In this document: positions 25,401 to 41,546 of the stretch, piece after piece
Layout of the letters: every line of letters begins with the position of its first letter
Numbering within the stretch: position 1 is the first letter of the stretch
NCBI GenBank assembly: GCA_013115145.1
Contig: JAAPAO010000047.1
Location: 1 to 64,000 of the forward strand
DNA: 64,000 nt
Origin: Perkinsus chesapeaki
Lineage: Eukaryota; Perkinsozoa; Perkinsida; Perkinsidae
Direction: 5' to 3'
Translations under genes and position numbers: made by a program
Notes under the pieces: generated by a model
Seen by the model: only the letters and a program-made list of their open reading frames with translations
What the model was told of the DNA's origin: nothing
The model's database searches: none

Positions 25401-28400
25401 TTATAGGGGCTTTGGGGGCAAATGGCGTCATCTGGGAGCAGACCGTCAGCCAGATCGCAGTCGATTTGGAAGTCATGCCGGGTGATGTGCTCGTGGCTTG
25501 CAGCTTTGTCAGTTATGTTGGCGTATTCACGCGCCAATACAGGGAAGAATGTATCAACACCTTTGTGGAGTTCCTGGGGAAGAATAACGTACCGTTGAGC
25601 GCCAGATGCGACCCTTTGGCGATTTTGGCGTCGGAGGCGGAGATGGCCGGCTGGGCAACACAAGGCTTGCCGTCCGATCGAGTGTCTTGCGAGAACGGCG
25701 CAATTATGACCAATTCGGAGCGATGGTGTTTGATAATCGATCCACAGCTGCAGGGCATTACTTGGATCAAGAACAAGGAGGCAAATAACAACTTGCAAGT
25801 GACTAGGATGGGAAGGCCTAAGATGGTTGCAACGTTCGAGGCGTCGTTGGATCAGGGGAAGACGGTGAGCGATTAAGGCGGAATAATTTACCCATTCATA
25901 TAATCGTTCAGGTTCTGATCGAAAATATGGGTGAATCGATTGACGCTGTGCTTGCCCCGGTGATTGGACGCAATACGATCCGCCGAGGGAAGAACAGACT
26001 TATCAAATTGGGGGACAAGGAAATCACTTATAACCCAAACTTTAGACTGTTTATGCAGACTAAGCTCTCGAATCCGCACTACCCACCTGAGATACAAGCT
26101 GAATGTAAGTGATGATAGGAAATAATATAGAGGAAGGGGGAAGTCATCAGACAGTAACGGTTCATAATGGTATCATTTGTCATGGTGCCATTGTAAATTT
26201 CAGAGCCAGACTTGAAAAATTGAACGCAAAACGTCCGCCAAAGTAAATGCAGTGTCTATAATATTGTCGTCTAAATTACATCACTTGGGATTCGAACCTG
26301 TGCAGGTACTATAATTAATTTTACTGTCACAGAACAAGGTCTCGAGGATCAGCTGCTGTTCCTGGTAGTTCGACTGGAGCGTCCAGATCTGGCCAAGCAG
26401 AAGGTACCGTCACTGCGCCACGAAATTGCTCTAGTCTTTTTTATCAGGCGAATCTTATAGTGCAGCAGAATGAGTTCAAGGTTAAGTTGGCCGAGCTGGA
26501 GGCATTGCTGTTGGAGAAGCTGGCGAATTCGGAAGGTAGGTTATCATGGGAACCAGATAGAGTATTTCGTCCATCGCTCCGGAATATGCACTGGGTTTCA
26601 GCGTATTAGTGGATACCTTTTGTTGGCCGCCGCACAAGACTTACTTCCTCCGCTACTCTTATACTTGCTTCTCTTGGGCTGCATCTGAAGTGTATGAGAA
26701 CTACGATCGTTTTGTGATAGAATACCGCGAATGGATAATATATGGTATAAACGGGAAACCGCATAATCTCGTACGTTATTGGTTTTATATAGTAATCTGC
26801 TCCGACTCGAGCTCCTAGCCGATTGACATGGTAATTCTGTCAGGGGACATCCTCGATGATGTCGATTTGATCCTGTCTCTGGAGGAGGCAAAGAAAACTT
26901 CCGATGAAGTTAAGGAAAAGGTTGTGGTAGCTCAAGATACGGAAGCCAGAATCAACGAGACTTCGGAGAACTATCGACCCTCTGCTAACCGAGGAGCTTT
27001 GCTGTTCTTCCTCCTCATGGATCTTTGCAAGGTCCACAGTTTCTACAAGTAAGCTCGGAAGAATCCCGGAAACTTGCAGGCTGAAAAGGTGGCGGAGTTG
27101 AGAGTCGCAATAGATGGGTTGATGAACTGGACATGCTGATTTATTAGTGTTGATAATAGGCTTACAGAACTGAACTACGTGTAGCCCTACTTAAACCCGA
27201 TATAGAAATTACACATCACGATCAACTTTGAACTATAAGGATCAGTTAAAATATTATCTACCTATCACATGTCTACCGATTATATATTTAGAGTATTAAC
27301 TATACCACAACACAAGCCAGCGGGCCCTTTGAGTTCAAACTGCTGCGTATGAGATGGTATTAGGCCGAGTAGAGTAGGATTATTCTAGTTATATTCAATC
27401 TTCATATTCCATTATTCTGAGGCTTTCATTTCCTTAGATACTCCTTGGATGCCTTCGTTCAAGTTGTGACGAGAGCCGTGGAATCTGTCTCCCTACGAAA
27501 GCCTAAGGTAGACCCTAAAGCAGTTAAGGCTGAAGTTAAGGAGGCTGAACAAGAGGAAGGAAATACTGCTGAGGCTCAGGAAGGTGAGACGAAATTCGGG
27601 GGAAAATTTCAGTCGATTTCAAAGATTTTTTGGAAAAATAATATATTTTTGATGAATTCAGCGCAACTAGGTTGATTTGAAGTCTGTCTTTTTTGTGGTA
27701 GAAACCATTCGCTTAACCGCAGTTCGTCCGGAAGGAGATATATTTTCAGATATGGCCGGCGATGATTTTGGTAATGATGATGAAGTAGAGGAAGAGGCAG
27801 AGGCTGAAGAACAGGAAGAACCTAAGGAAGAGGAGGAAGAGGTTAGCTTAGCTGTTATCGATCACGTGATCGATTTGGAAGTTGATCAGGTTATCGAGCT
27901 AACAGGAAAAGATCTGCTTCACCGTGTTGAGCTGCTGATGCAAGTGATTACGGTTTTCACATACAGCTACACTCGTCGTGGATTGTTTGACAAACACAAG
28001 CTCATCGTGGCGAGTCTGCTTTGCCTTCGTATACTGGTGAGGAACAAGGTCGTCACACAAAGCGAAGTTGATGTAGGAGGATTTCTCACGCGCCATTAAA
28101 CTATCAAGTTCTCGTCGGTTAGATACTTATTCGAGCTCCTCCAGATCCGTCAGCTCCACCCATGCCGGATCAAATGAAAAGTTGGCTTACTGAAGGTAAG
28201 GGAATATTATCTGATGATTCGTACTTTTACGGTGGCTTCGGGCTAGTAGGGAATGATGTTAGTTTATAATGTGAACGATAGTGAATAGTAAATTGCCCCA
28301 GTCCGCTCGGAAAATTTCTGATATCTTTCGCAGTAAGGGTTCGTCTTCTATCACCCTCAAACGAATGAGGTATTGAGACGGGAACAGGTAGCTCTGTAGA

Positions 28401-31400
28401 TGGTGGTATTCAAGTCGGAGGCGAGCGCAGGAAAATCCAGAACTGCTACAAACTATGGATCGCCTGATGCTCCCCCATGGCAACAGCTTGACCTGGGTCA
28501 CATGAAGCCAATTCCCTGTGGCGACGTATAGTTGTCGGATTTTTTATTGTATCGACTGGGTTCTACGAGGTTGTGTGGAGCTGACAAATTCGCGGCACTC
28601 ACCCGCACGTTGCTTTAATTATTTGGAAGTCGAGAGAAGGGGCTCTTGTTTGTTCACCATCTTTCTTAGTTATCTGGCAACAGTTGAAGACTGTCGAGAC
28701 CATCCCTGCTTTCAAGAGTTCCAGTTCTGGTGCTTTGACACAGAATATTGAACAAGATTCGCTGGGATGGAAGAGATGGTACGGAGGCTACCATCCAAAC
28801 TGTTCGAAGGGTTCCCTCGAGGGAATATATAACTGAACTCCCTTTCGTTTCGATAAAATAAAGCCCGAGGAGCAGTTTGCCGATCCTTTCTTATTTGCTT
28901 CGCTCCGCCAATTTCCGTCTATGTCTCATCAGGTACGCCGAAGCTGCGGCGGAGATTGCTGATCTGCCACGTTCATTCAGAGACCTTTCTCCGTTCCACA
29001 GGCTGGTGAGACGCGGGATAATTTCTTGGCGCGTGACTTTTCTTTCTTTTAGTTATTGCTGCGTGTGCTGCGACCAGATAGGCTTTCTGCTGCCTTGACC
29101 CAGTTTGTGAATGACAACCTTGGATCTGACTTCGTTGAGCAAGCGCCGTTCGACATGGACGCCACTTTCGTAGAGAGCAGTAACCTCACGCCGTTGTTCT
29201 TTGTAAGTCTTTCGTCAATGTCGAATGTCGGAGGTCACGGAGGTCGTATTGACCATACTGTTAGATGTTCCAAGAAGGAGGAATGTGTGATTTTCCTTTT
29301 GGTTTTGTGGGATTACGACACAAAAAGCCAACTCGAATAGAGTCCTAGGAAAAGTGAAGAAGCGTTAGACTCGAAACCCATTTCAGAAGTGTTTCCTTAA
29401 AGGAACACTCTTAGTAAAGAGTGCCTTCAAGAGTGACTTTTCGATCTCATATGAATTTCCTTCCACGGCGTTTGGTGACGACGCATGCGTGAGATTTTGT
29501 CGGCTATTTTTCAGCTACCGTTTGATTTCCGAGCTTGTTCAGGTACTGTTCCCTGGTGTTGACCCAACTCCGACTGTCGAGTACATGGCAAAGAAGATTG
29601 GTATAACCGAAGCTAACGGGAAGTTTGTTAATATTTCCATGGGACAAGGCCAAGAGCAAATAGCTGTTAATGCGCTCAATGCGTGTGCTGAAGAAGGTGG
29701 ATGGGTTATGTTACAGAACGTAAGATAGGCATTAATACGGCTTCTCTAATGGTGCAATAATCTTAATTCACTTTTCTATTTTTCTATATCTGTGCTATCG
29801 ACTTGTCCGCTTCTGAACAATGTTTCCTAGACCACTCCTCCTCCTCCTCCTCCAACAGTCATGGAGCTCGGGACTCTTGTTCATTGATGTTATTGTCATT
29901 TCAATGTTAATGTCGAGGATTGTATATTATTTTTCAAGGTGCACTTGATGCAAGGCTGGTTGAAGTCGTTCGAAAGAGCTCTAGAAGTTGTGGAAGAGTT
30001 CGCCCATGAGGACTTCCGCTGTATAATTACGTCGGAGCCTCCGCCAGCGATGTTCCCGCTCATGGATTTGGTGCCGGAAAGTGTCCTACAGAAATGCATT
30101 AAGATTGCTGACGAGGCGCCACAGGATCTCAAGTGAGTGTTTGTGAACGTTGTAGGGTCGTTGATCCGAGTCGCGTCTGCTATCACACCCCAGGACTGTC
30201 CTGTCCCATCCTCACGAAAATGTGATGTTCTTTGAGGGTGGAAAGTTATCTCTGATCTCGTAGAGTTATATACTTCGATATGGAGAATGTTTCTAAAGCT
30301 AAAAGAAATATGAACTGTATTCCGGCTTCTGGGAACGCTCAGATGTTGTTGTCCTATGACCTAGGCTACCGACGAGTATCCAAGTGTGGCTTTTACTGAT
30401 ATTATCGTCTGTCAGATCCAACATTCGCCGAGCATGGTCTAAATTCAACCAGGAACAACTCGATAACAGTTCAAAGCCTAGAGAGTTCAAAAGCTGCCTG
30501 TTTGCCTTATGCTTCTTCCACGCACTTGTGGTGGGACGGAAGCGATTTGGCCCACAGGGATGGAGTCGGGCATATCCTTTCAATGATGGCGATCTGACGA
30601 TCTGTGGCAGCGTGCTCAACAACTACCTTGAAAAGTAAGCGAATATCTTTGGTTGACGTGTGCATTTGACAATGCTCCAGGTACGAGCAAGTTCCTTGGC
30701 CTGATCTTCGATATATTTTCGGTGAAATTATGTACGGTGGTCACATTACAGACCAGTGGGATAGGCGGACCAACAACACATATCTGGCAACTTTAATTGT
30801 TCCGGATTTGCTACAGAATATGAATCTTGCTCCTGGATTCAAGTCACCCGATTCCAACAAGCTTGATTATGCCGCCTACACGAAGTACATAGACGAGCGG
30901 ATGCCACCAGAAGCCCCTCAGATGTTCGGTCTTCATCCGAATGCGGAAATTGGTTATCTTACTACTCAAGGCGGGGCGATTTTCCAGACAATTCTGGAGT
31001 TACAGGGCGGAAGTGGTGGAGGCTCCTCTGGAGACATGATGGCCGGCGTGGGAGAGATCATTACGACCTATTTGGAATCTTTGCCGGAGAACTTAGATAT
31101 GATAGAAATACGAGCTAACATAACAGAGTGGACGCCTTATATTATCGTCAGTCTTCAAGAGAGCGAGAGGATGAACGTCTTGCTCAGCGAGATTCGCCGA
31201 TCTTTGACTGAACTCGAAATGGGTCTTAGTGGCGCGCTGAATGTTACCGAAGCCATGGAAACATTGGCCAATAGTCTTTCTCTTAACAAAGTCAATCCAA
31301 CTTGGGAAAAACGCGCCTATTGGAGCCTGAAAAATCTTGCGGGTGAGTATCTCGTTGGATATTCTGGTGGCCTGGTTTAGCATAATTCGTCTTTAGGTTG

Positions 31401-32413
31401 GTATTCTGATCTCCTCCAACGCGTTGCACAGCTAGAGGAGTGGACATCTAAGCTGACACTACTGAAGTCATTGTGGATATCAGGGCTCTTCAACCCAATG
31501 AGCTTCCTTACAGCTGTTATGCAAGTAAGGCGTTGGCTCGGCAAGCAGGGAACAGAGGAGCAGTGCGTGCGCGTCGTTCGGTGGAATAACTGGAGCAAGC
31601 TTGAGCTATAAGACTAGGAGAATTTAACTGTGTAACTTGGCTTATGAAATAGTCGTCCCTCAGCATTCTTCTTTGTCGGGACCACGCCAGGGCACTGTAC
31701 GTTGTAGTAGGGTATAGAGATCCAATAGTAGTATAAAGTAGATGCAATAGTATAAAGAGCGTACTATTATCGTACGCGTACGTAATGGCTGAATTCTATC
31801 GTTCACAATACTAGATGTCGATGAAGATTAGAAAGGTTTGGATATACCATTTCTCAGGTGACTGCTCGTGAGTATTCCCTTCCGCTTGATTACATGACAA
31901 ATCGTTGCTTTTTCACCAACTTCACCGATCCTAACGGTGACCTCGGACCAGGCGGTGTTCCAGCTAAGGGAGTGTAAGAGAATTATATCCATCGCCACCT
32001 TTCAGTTGTGCCATTGGCTTTGATAGATACTGTCATGGCTTCTTTCTAGAAGGTGCTGGATGGGAACTCGGCAAGGGCGACGAGGAGGGGTAAGGCTATC
32101 TCGTCGTGGCTTTCGAGCACAATTTTCCGAGGTACATCACGGACTCGAGACTGAAGGAGCTTCACCCAGTGATGCCAGTATTGAACGTGTTCGCCGTTCA
32201 TGTCGATGAGATGTCCTGGGAGGGAATGTATCACTGTCCGGTCTTCATCACTAGTATGCGAGGACCGACATATGTCTTCCAGGTGAGAGCTATCTCTAGC
32301 GTGGAATTGATCGCAATATTGATCGCTTTTAGGCGAATCTTCGCATGGACGCTGACGACACGGAAGCACGCTGGGTCCTCGCTGGCGCAGCGTTGTTGTT
32401 AACGGATGACTAG
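10443..32413 (+). CDS. Outer-arm dynein heavy chain, alpha type, with N-terminal Kelch/IPT/filamin head
   Basis: This is a flagellar motor heavy chain split over more than 40 exons; summing legible exons gives about 4,250 residues, near the alpha-chain size. Exon 1 (10443-11866) and exon 2 (12345-12496) encode a Kelch propeller (repeated FGG motifs). IPT-like segments follow (12929-13360), then a filamin-like segment (13655-14263). Tail helices and linker run from 14572 to about 17950. Walker A sites: AAA1 GPAGTGKT (18457-18480), AAA2 GPPGSFKST (19560-19586), AAA3 GLAGCGKT (21277-21300), AAA4 GVGGSGRQS (22649-22675). The stalk and microtubule-binding domain lie at about 23610-25430, AAA5 near 25700, AAA6 near 29540-30130, and the C-terminal domain ends [14 protein letters not shown]... 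with TAG at 32411-32413. Phase was checked across most junctions. A Kelch head is known from the Chlamydomonas alpha heavy chain (ODA11). AAA2 lacks the usual Gly before Lys, and an acidic insert precedes AAA6. Confidence 0.95.
11890..12282. repeat. 21-bp A/T-rich tandem repeat in dynein intron 1, with assembly gap
   Basis: Intron 1 of the dynein gene (11867-12344) is almost filled by a 21-bp tandem repeat whose core is TGTTATATAAATGTAT. One hundred N at 11988-12087 interrupt it, so the true copy number is unknown. Open frames across it on both strands are artefacts of the period, which is a multiple of three. Confidence 0.95.
17900..17949 (+). repeat. 50-bp intron with a family A element (sense)
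   Basis: This dynein intron lies between exons encoding ALLDCEE and AGDAGRGEW. It consists of a GTAAGC donor, then the palindromic core GGGTTCGAACCC followed by TGGTAGCGGCATTTTATTTT and the CAG acceptor. The T-run following the tRNA-like 3' half serves as the polypyrimidine tract. Confidence 0.8.
26404..26447 (+). repeat. 44-bp intron with a family B element
   Basis: This dynein intron lies between exons encoding RPDLAKQK and [10 protein letters not shown]. It contains GTCACTGCGCCACGAAATTG at 26410-26429. The core GCGCCACGAAATTG recurs exactly in the dynein intron at 20413 and, inverted, in the WDR70 gene intron 47845-47892. Confidence 0.8.
28073..28122 (+). repeat. 50-bp intron with a family B-like element
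   Basis: This dynein intron carries TCTCACGCGCCATTAAA at 28084-28100, a variant of family B. The flanking exons read QSEVD and [12 protein letters not shown] in phase. Confidence 0.6.
29006..29052 (+). repeat. 47-bp intron with an inverted family B-like element
   Basis: This dynein intron lies between exons for SPFHRL and [11 protein letters not shown]. It contains AATTTCTTGGCGCGTGACTT (about 29020-29039), the reverse complement of the family B consensus, followed by a T-rich tract and TAG. Confidence 0.65.
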
Positions 32414-33247
32414 TCACGTTGCGTGCATGGCCATTATGATGTCGTTACTAGGAGATAGTTGTGTTATTACAGTGTGAATAAACCTGTATGCAGGGAGTCG
32501 CATGGTTCAGAAGTACATGCGATATTGTTACTGTCGGATGCTAAACGAGAGTATCGGCAAACGCACGGTGTGCGTCGTTGAAGCAGCGTTGCACAGCAAG
32601 AATTGTTTGTACCAAGATGTTATGGCGGCGAGTGTTGTCATCTATTATTGATGAATAACGGCTTATACCGCATCTGGAGTTCTGAATATCGTATTACATT
32701 GATAGCACGGATTCGGTTAACCCAACATGAACGTGCGCAAACGGGAAAAATGATCCGAACAATACGTACGAACGTCGCATCCGTTCATACCACACAAAGC
32801 ATCGCGATGCGCCTGCCTTCCCACTTCCCCACCGTCTCTCCTGCTTGGGCCATCTGTCCCATCGGGGCTCTGCCCTTGCATCCAAGAGTACAGAGATTGT
32901 AACCAACACAGCAAAGGAACTGAGTAAATGTTTGTAGCTAGGATTCCAGCCAACGATTTGAAGGGAGAACAGCTAAATACGAGGGATATAATAATGGGCC
33001 ACCTTTAATAACTGAGTTATCGAATGTCATCGGCTTACACGTCGTGGTAATCCTAAGTAATCCTGTTAGTCACTAGCATACCTGACATTCGGCCCCCAGA
33101 GTGATCCAAATTCAGTGAGTTTTGTCATCATGTGAACACCGAGCGAAGGGACGCGGTATGAGCGTGCATAGCTTTTACGCGAGCACGGCCGCAGCTCGCT
33201 TCGACAGGCTTTTCAGTAAGCTCTTGGATTCCCCGACATTATTATTT
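32414..33247. other. Intergenic, dynein gene to protease-like gene
   Basis: No gene, RNA or repeat is recognised. An in-frame ATG at 33158 lies upstream of the chosen start of the next gene and would add 30 residues. Confidence 0.5.
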
Positions 33248-35620
33248 ATGTCTTTCCATCAAACCACTACAGTGATCCTGGCAGTTTGGTTTGTTCTTTG
33301 CAGTTCTGGTCAAGAGGCTGCGACTGTGAAAACTGAGGAATCACTACTTCGATCACATTCTGGTGTATCCGGTCTTTCTGCCAATCGAGGTTTAGCTGGT
33401 AGCGGAACTTTGAATGTCTATGTCCTTCCCATGACTTATGATTTTCGCGTTCCGCTGACAATCCGTGGTCAGAAGCTTTACGTTAATGTCGACACCGCGG
33501 GGCCACGACTTAGAGTCAGGCCGTTACTCACAGATGCCCCGCTGACCACTTGCTTCGGTGACGAGTGCTATGTCTGCGCTGTATTTGGACCTAGATGTTT
33601 GGGCGCGGAAACTCATAGCGCTTGGTCGGATGCCCGCAATGTTGTCTACGGCGCCAATTTCTGGTACGACAATATAACACTGGGCTCTGATGGGGGGGCG
33701 TATCTATGGTATGGTGTTATGCATGACGAATATAACGACAAACGTGGAGTCAAAGCATTGCCCGGCAGTGCTCTTGGACTTGGAGGAGGCGACAGTAAGG
33801 ATGACAACACGGTTCTATATTCATTGTTTCTTTCCACTGACTTCCGGGCTTTCTCGCTCACTCCAGCGCCTCACCCTTGGTCTAGCCCGGGAACACTACG
33901 TCTTGGCGGAGATCCTTATAAACCACCCGGATATCTTGAGGAGCACTCCCTGAAAGTGTTCTTGGACCAACCCAAGTACAACGACTTCCGTAAATGGCAC
34001 TACAAGGCTCAGATGAAGTCCATTCTAGTTGAGGAAACCCCCTGGAAGACAGTGCTCCAGGAGAATGCCCCAGTCATCACCTTCGACTCGAGCGCCCCAA
34101 TCATATACGTTAAAGAAAGTACCCTGAAGGATATATTTATACCTTATACCGACAATTGGTTGAAGTACTACAACGCCAAGCACTTCGACGCCAGTCTGCA
34201 AGAGTACAAGGTACTCGATGCCAAGAAAGGCTACTGGTTCCATTGTTATATCGAACCTGAGCTCCCTAGGTGGAAGTTCGAAGTATATACTGATGAGGAT
34301 AAAAAATATACGGAAGAAATTATAATCCAGCCGAGGGATTATGTCCGTAAAATACGTGGCACGGATCAATGCCGTTGGCTATTTGGAACGTCTAACAATG
34401 GTATTATCGACAAAGCGGATTATATGGTGATGGGACAGCCATTCTTCCAAAATCATTTCGTCGGTTTTACCTTCTTTAATGGGATCAATATGAATTTTGC
34501 CAGGCGGGTTACGAGCGACGATGGAAAGTTTGCTGGCCTTGGTTCAACAACTTTCGCTATCGATTATGATCTAACTACGGTGCTATCGGTAGATGACCAA
34601 CCAATCCAAGTCTTAGTTGATACCTCTGTAAGCTCAGTGATGCTCCTCGATGCCAACAAGTTTGGTGATAAAGCCTGCGTGGGTGGTCAGTGTCACAACT
34701 GCAGCCAGGTTGGCTATCGGGATAACAAATGCCAGTATGCCGAATACTACGTCCATACTACTCCCGATGGTCTGGTTAGGAGACTCGCTCAGTCTCAAGG
34801 TAGCTTTCAAATTGGTGCGTCGAGATTCGACCTTGGGTATGATCAAGTTATCAATGCGACTGGTAGATCTTATTATCGGAGCGCCATGGGAATCGGAAAG
34901 CCTATTAGACCTGTGGATTTCTATAACCAACTCAATGGACATGATTCGGCGATTCAAGGCACTTCATATTCCATTTATGCTCCGAAGAGCCCTACTTCTA
35001 AACTTGGAATTCTCTCTTTGGGAGGTTTCCAGCGACCAGCTAACATCAATAAGGTTAAAAAGGTCCGCTTCATGGATACGCCCGGCGGTTGGAGAGACTC
35101 CGCGTCTTGGCCTATAGTATCGGGAGCTAATGCCTATCTGACTTTTGGCGACCCCGCTTCACACCCCTTCCTACCTAGTGCGCACCAGATTGAGATAATC
35201 GCATTCTTAAGTGGTTATAATCTAATCTACGGTCCGGAACAGGCTATCAATGCACTGATAGAAAAGCTCGACAACCGCCGACAGCTCATCTCATCTATAA
35301 AGGTGGATGATGCCAAGCAAGGTTGGACTATTGAAAGTCAGAATGTCAAGAAGTTGCCTACTGTGCATTTCCAAGTGCGCACCGCCCCTGACAGCAGCGA
35401 CACAGAGGAGATATACCTAAAACCGGAGGACTACACTGCGTACTCGGACACTCAATGCAATGTATCCAGAATACTCTTTGGAGCTCTTGACCCGAAGATA
35501 AGTGGTGTCGGCATCAACACTAACTACTGGATAATGGGCAAACCATACTTCCGTACATACTATACGGAGATATACTTTGGTTGGAAGGTGGCGTTCGCTC
35601 GGATACCTCACCATATCTAG
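33248..35620 (+). CDS. Secreted tandem aspartic-protease-like protein, probable pseudo-enzyme
   Basis: This is an intronless frame of 790 residues from the ATG at 33248. That start is chosen because it opens directly with a hydrophobic signal-peptide-like segment (TTTVILAVWFVLCSS) ending near residue 20. The protein has two related halves. Each resembles an A1 (pepsin-like) fold in its lobe-entry strands. Half one has VNVDTAGPRL (Asp about residue 82) and VITFDSSAPIIYV. Half two has IQVLVDTSVSSVM and YLTFGDPASHPFLPS. Paired cysteines recur (CFGDECYVC; CVGGQCHNC). Pepsins use DTG or DSG at both active sites; here the positions read DTA, DSS, DTS and a shifted GDP, so proteolysis is doubtful. 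A binding or surface role is an inference. The gene is single-exon, unlike the intron-rich genes around it. Confidence 0.65.
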   Translation: MSFHQTTTVILAVWFVLCSSGQEAATVKTEESLLRSHSGVSGLSANRGLAGSGTLNVYVLPMTYDFRVPLTIRGQKLYVNVDTAGPRLRVRPLLTDAPLTTCFGDECYVCAVFGPRCLGAETHSAWSDARNVVYGANFWYDNITLGSDGGAYLWYGVMHDEYNDKRGVKALPGSALGLGGGDSKDDNTVLYSLFLSTDFRAFSLTPAPHPWSSPGTLRLGGDPYKPPGYLEEHSLKVFLDQPKYNDFRKWHYKAQMKSILVEETPWKTVLQENAPVITFDSSAPIIYVKESTLKDIFIPYTDNWLKYYNAKHFDASLQEYKVLDAKKGYWFHCYIEPELPRWKFEVYTDEDKKYTEEIIIQPRDYVRKIRGTDQCRWLFGTSNNGIIDKADYMVMGQPFFQNHFVGFTFFNGINMNFARRVTSDDGKFAGLGSTTFAIDYDLTTVLSVDDQPIQVLVDTSVSSVMLLDANKFGDKACVGGQCHNCSQVGYRDNKCQYAEYYVHTTPDGLVRRLAQSQGSFQIGASRFDLGYDQVINATGRSYYRSAMGIGKPIRPVDFYNQLNGHDSAIQGTSYSIYAPKSPTSKLGILSLGGFQRPANINKVKKVRFMDTPGGWRDSASWPIVSGANAYLTFGDPASHPFLPSAHQIEIIAFLSGYNLIYGPEQAINALIEKLDNRRQLISSIKVDDAKQGWTIESQNVKKLPTVHFQVRTAPDSSDTEEIYLKPEDYTAYSDTQCNVSRILFGALDPKISGVGINTNYWIMGKPYFRTYYTEIYFGWKVAFARIPHHI

Positions 35621-35725
35621 TCCTGAGAGAAACCAACACGAATCAGCTTTCTATAATCTACATCCTCCTGTGGAATTGGGGCTATTCTCCTTCGCCACAT
35701 AGCTTTTTGAGAGATATGCTACATG

Positions 35726-36115
35726 TCATCTATGCCTATGTAATGTCATCTATGCCTATGTAATGACTGCTACGCCTATGTAAAGTCATCTATGCCTATG
35801 TAATGACTGCTACGCCTATGTAAAGTCATCTATGCCTATGTAATGACTGCTATGCCTATGTGATGACNNNNNNNNNNNNNNNNNNNNNNNNNNNNNNNNN
35901 NNNNNNNNNNNNNNNNNNNNNNNNNNNNNNNNNNNNNNNNNNNNNNNNNNNNNNNNNNNNNNNNNACTGCTATGCCTATGTAATGACTGCTATGCCTATG
36001 TAATGACTGCTATGCCTATGTAATGACTGCTATGCCTATGTAATGACTGCTATGCCTATGTAATGACATCTATGCCTATGTAATGACTGCTATGCCTATG
36101 TAATGACTGCTATGC
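35726..36115. repeat. 20-bp tandem repeat array with assembly gap
   Basis: The unit is close to TGACTGCTATGCCTATGTAA, alternating with a variant carrying TCATC in place of ACTGC. Ninety-eight N at 35868-35965 break the array. It starts about 100 bases past the stop codon of the protease-like gene and decays near 36115. Confidence 0.95.
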
Positions 36116-37565
36116 CCATATTATGTCGGCTAAGGGATATGCTACACTTTGTATACGTAGCCTGTTAACCAACGATTCGAGTGTCTGATCGCACTTCGAG
36201 TAGTTTTGCGCGTGATTTTCTCGCGTATTTTGCTCGGGCCGAGCTAAAGCCATTTACTTCATTATCAAATAAGTTATCACTAGTATAGGTCTCAAGACCA
36301 CTAACAGACACTTTTTACATTTGTCTGGCTTAACTAGAGAGCGTTGAGTTCAGGTTAATGATGCCCTTCAAATCCACTCCAAACACAAGCTCCGAGCAAC
36401 GTGTAGTATAGTACAATGCAATATAATAACACACATAATGAGATCAACTCGAACCTTGTGCGTACTGTAGTACCGCGTTCGTTTAATTGTGTAAGCAGCT
36501 GCTCCTATAATATACCACAGACAATTCGAGTCAGAACGCTGTTTCATGAACAGCGTGTTCCTCATAATCCTACCCAGTTAACACTCGAGATAAGTGAGGC
36601 TATCATCGGAAGAACTTATTTCCTTCCTATGGGGGCAGACAATGCGCGCAAGCGTTCTCCCACCGAAGAACGAAACAGGTCCCCTTGCAACCTTGAGAGA
36701 TTCTTCCTGCAACCTTGCTTAGATTGGGAATGACAGAACGGATGCGTATGATGCATCAGCAGATCTTTATCTGCAGACACAAAAGTCTGCCGATCAGAAA
36801 TACCTCGGTTTGATCGTACAATTTTTCGATACTTTAGTACTCCTGGCTCAAACAAGCAATAATCGTCGCCAAGGAAAGCGAGGAGCGGCAAATAATCACA
36901 GTGGGTTCATCATCCGTCATACTGTTTACTGTCTCACTGAGTAAGTAATGCAATTCAGAATAGTTCATACTTGATTCGGTATCTATGCATGGGGTCTCTG
37001 CGAGGGGAAGTCTCACCAGAGTCCTAGCCACACCATTGATGATGGCGTTGTATCGTGAGGTAAATTCATATATATTAATTTGCTGGGCAGAGTTTGCCCA
37101 AGTTGTCTTAAGGATAACCATTCAAAATAGAAAATATAACATGTGTCTACTAGGCAGCCGACTAATCCAAACTAACGCAAAAAAGACAGCTGTGCATTGG
37201 CAACGTATCGTCATGCAAATAATAACGAATATTCTCTTATAGCCGGCGACCAAAACAGTGCTACAAGGGGCCTATTCGGGGGTCCCGGAGGGCGGCGCCT
37301 CAGTTTCGAGAAGGATTGTACCTAAACAGAGAGTACGAGTTAGTTGGCGATGATCGGTCTGGTACGTATTGTAGGATCCGAAAGTATTAGTCGAACTTGA
37401 GGGGTAATAGTGACGTCTGAAGTGGGTGAGAATTCAAAGAAAACATGACAACTTATTTGTCGAGGGCTTACGGTGGTGCTGCGGCTTGTGAGACGTGTTG
37501 TGATCCATTGGATCGCATGAAATAACTAAAAGTACAGAAATCAATAATTCGTCAGAAATGGTATC
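36116..37565. other. Intergenic region, no supported gene
   Basis: Nothing convincing is seen between the 20-bp array and the kinase stop codon. A minus-strand open frame of 95 codons (37121 to 36834, ending ATIIACLSQEY) has reasonable composition and could be an exon, but has no recognisable domain and no neighbour that joins it. Confidence 0.4.
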
Positions 37566-41546
<3,981 letters not shown>

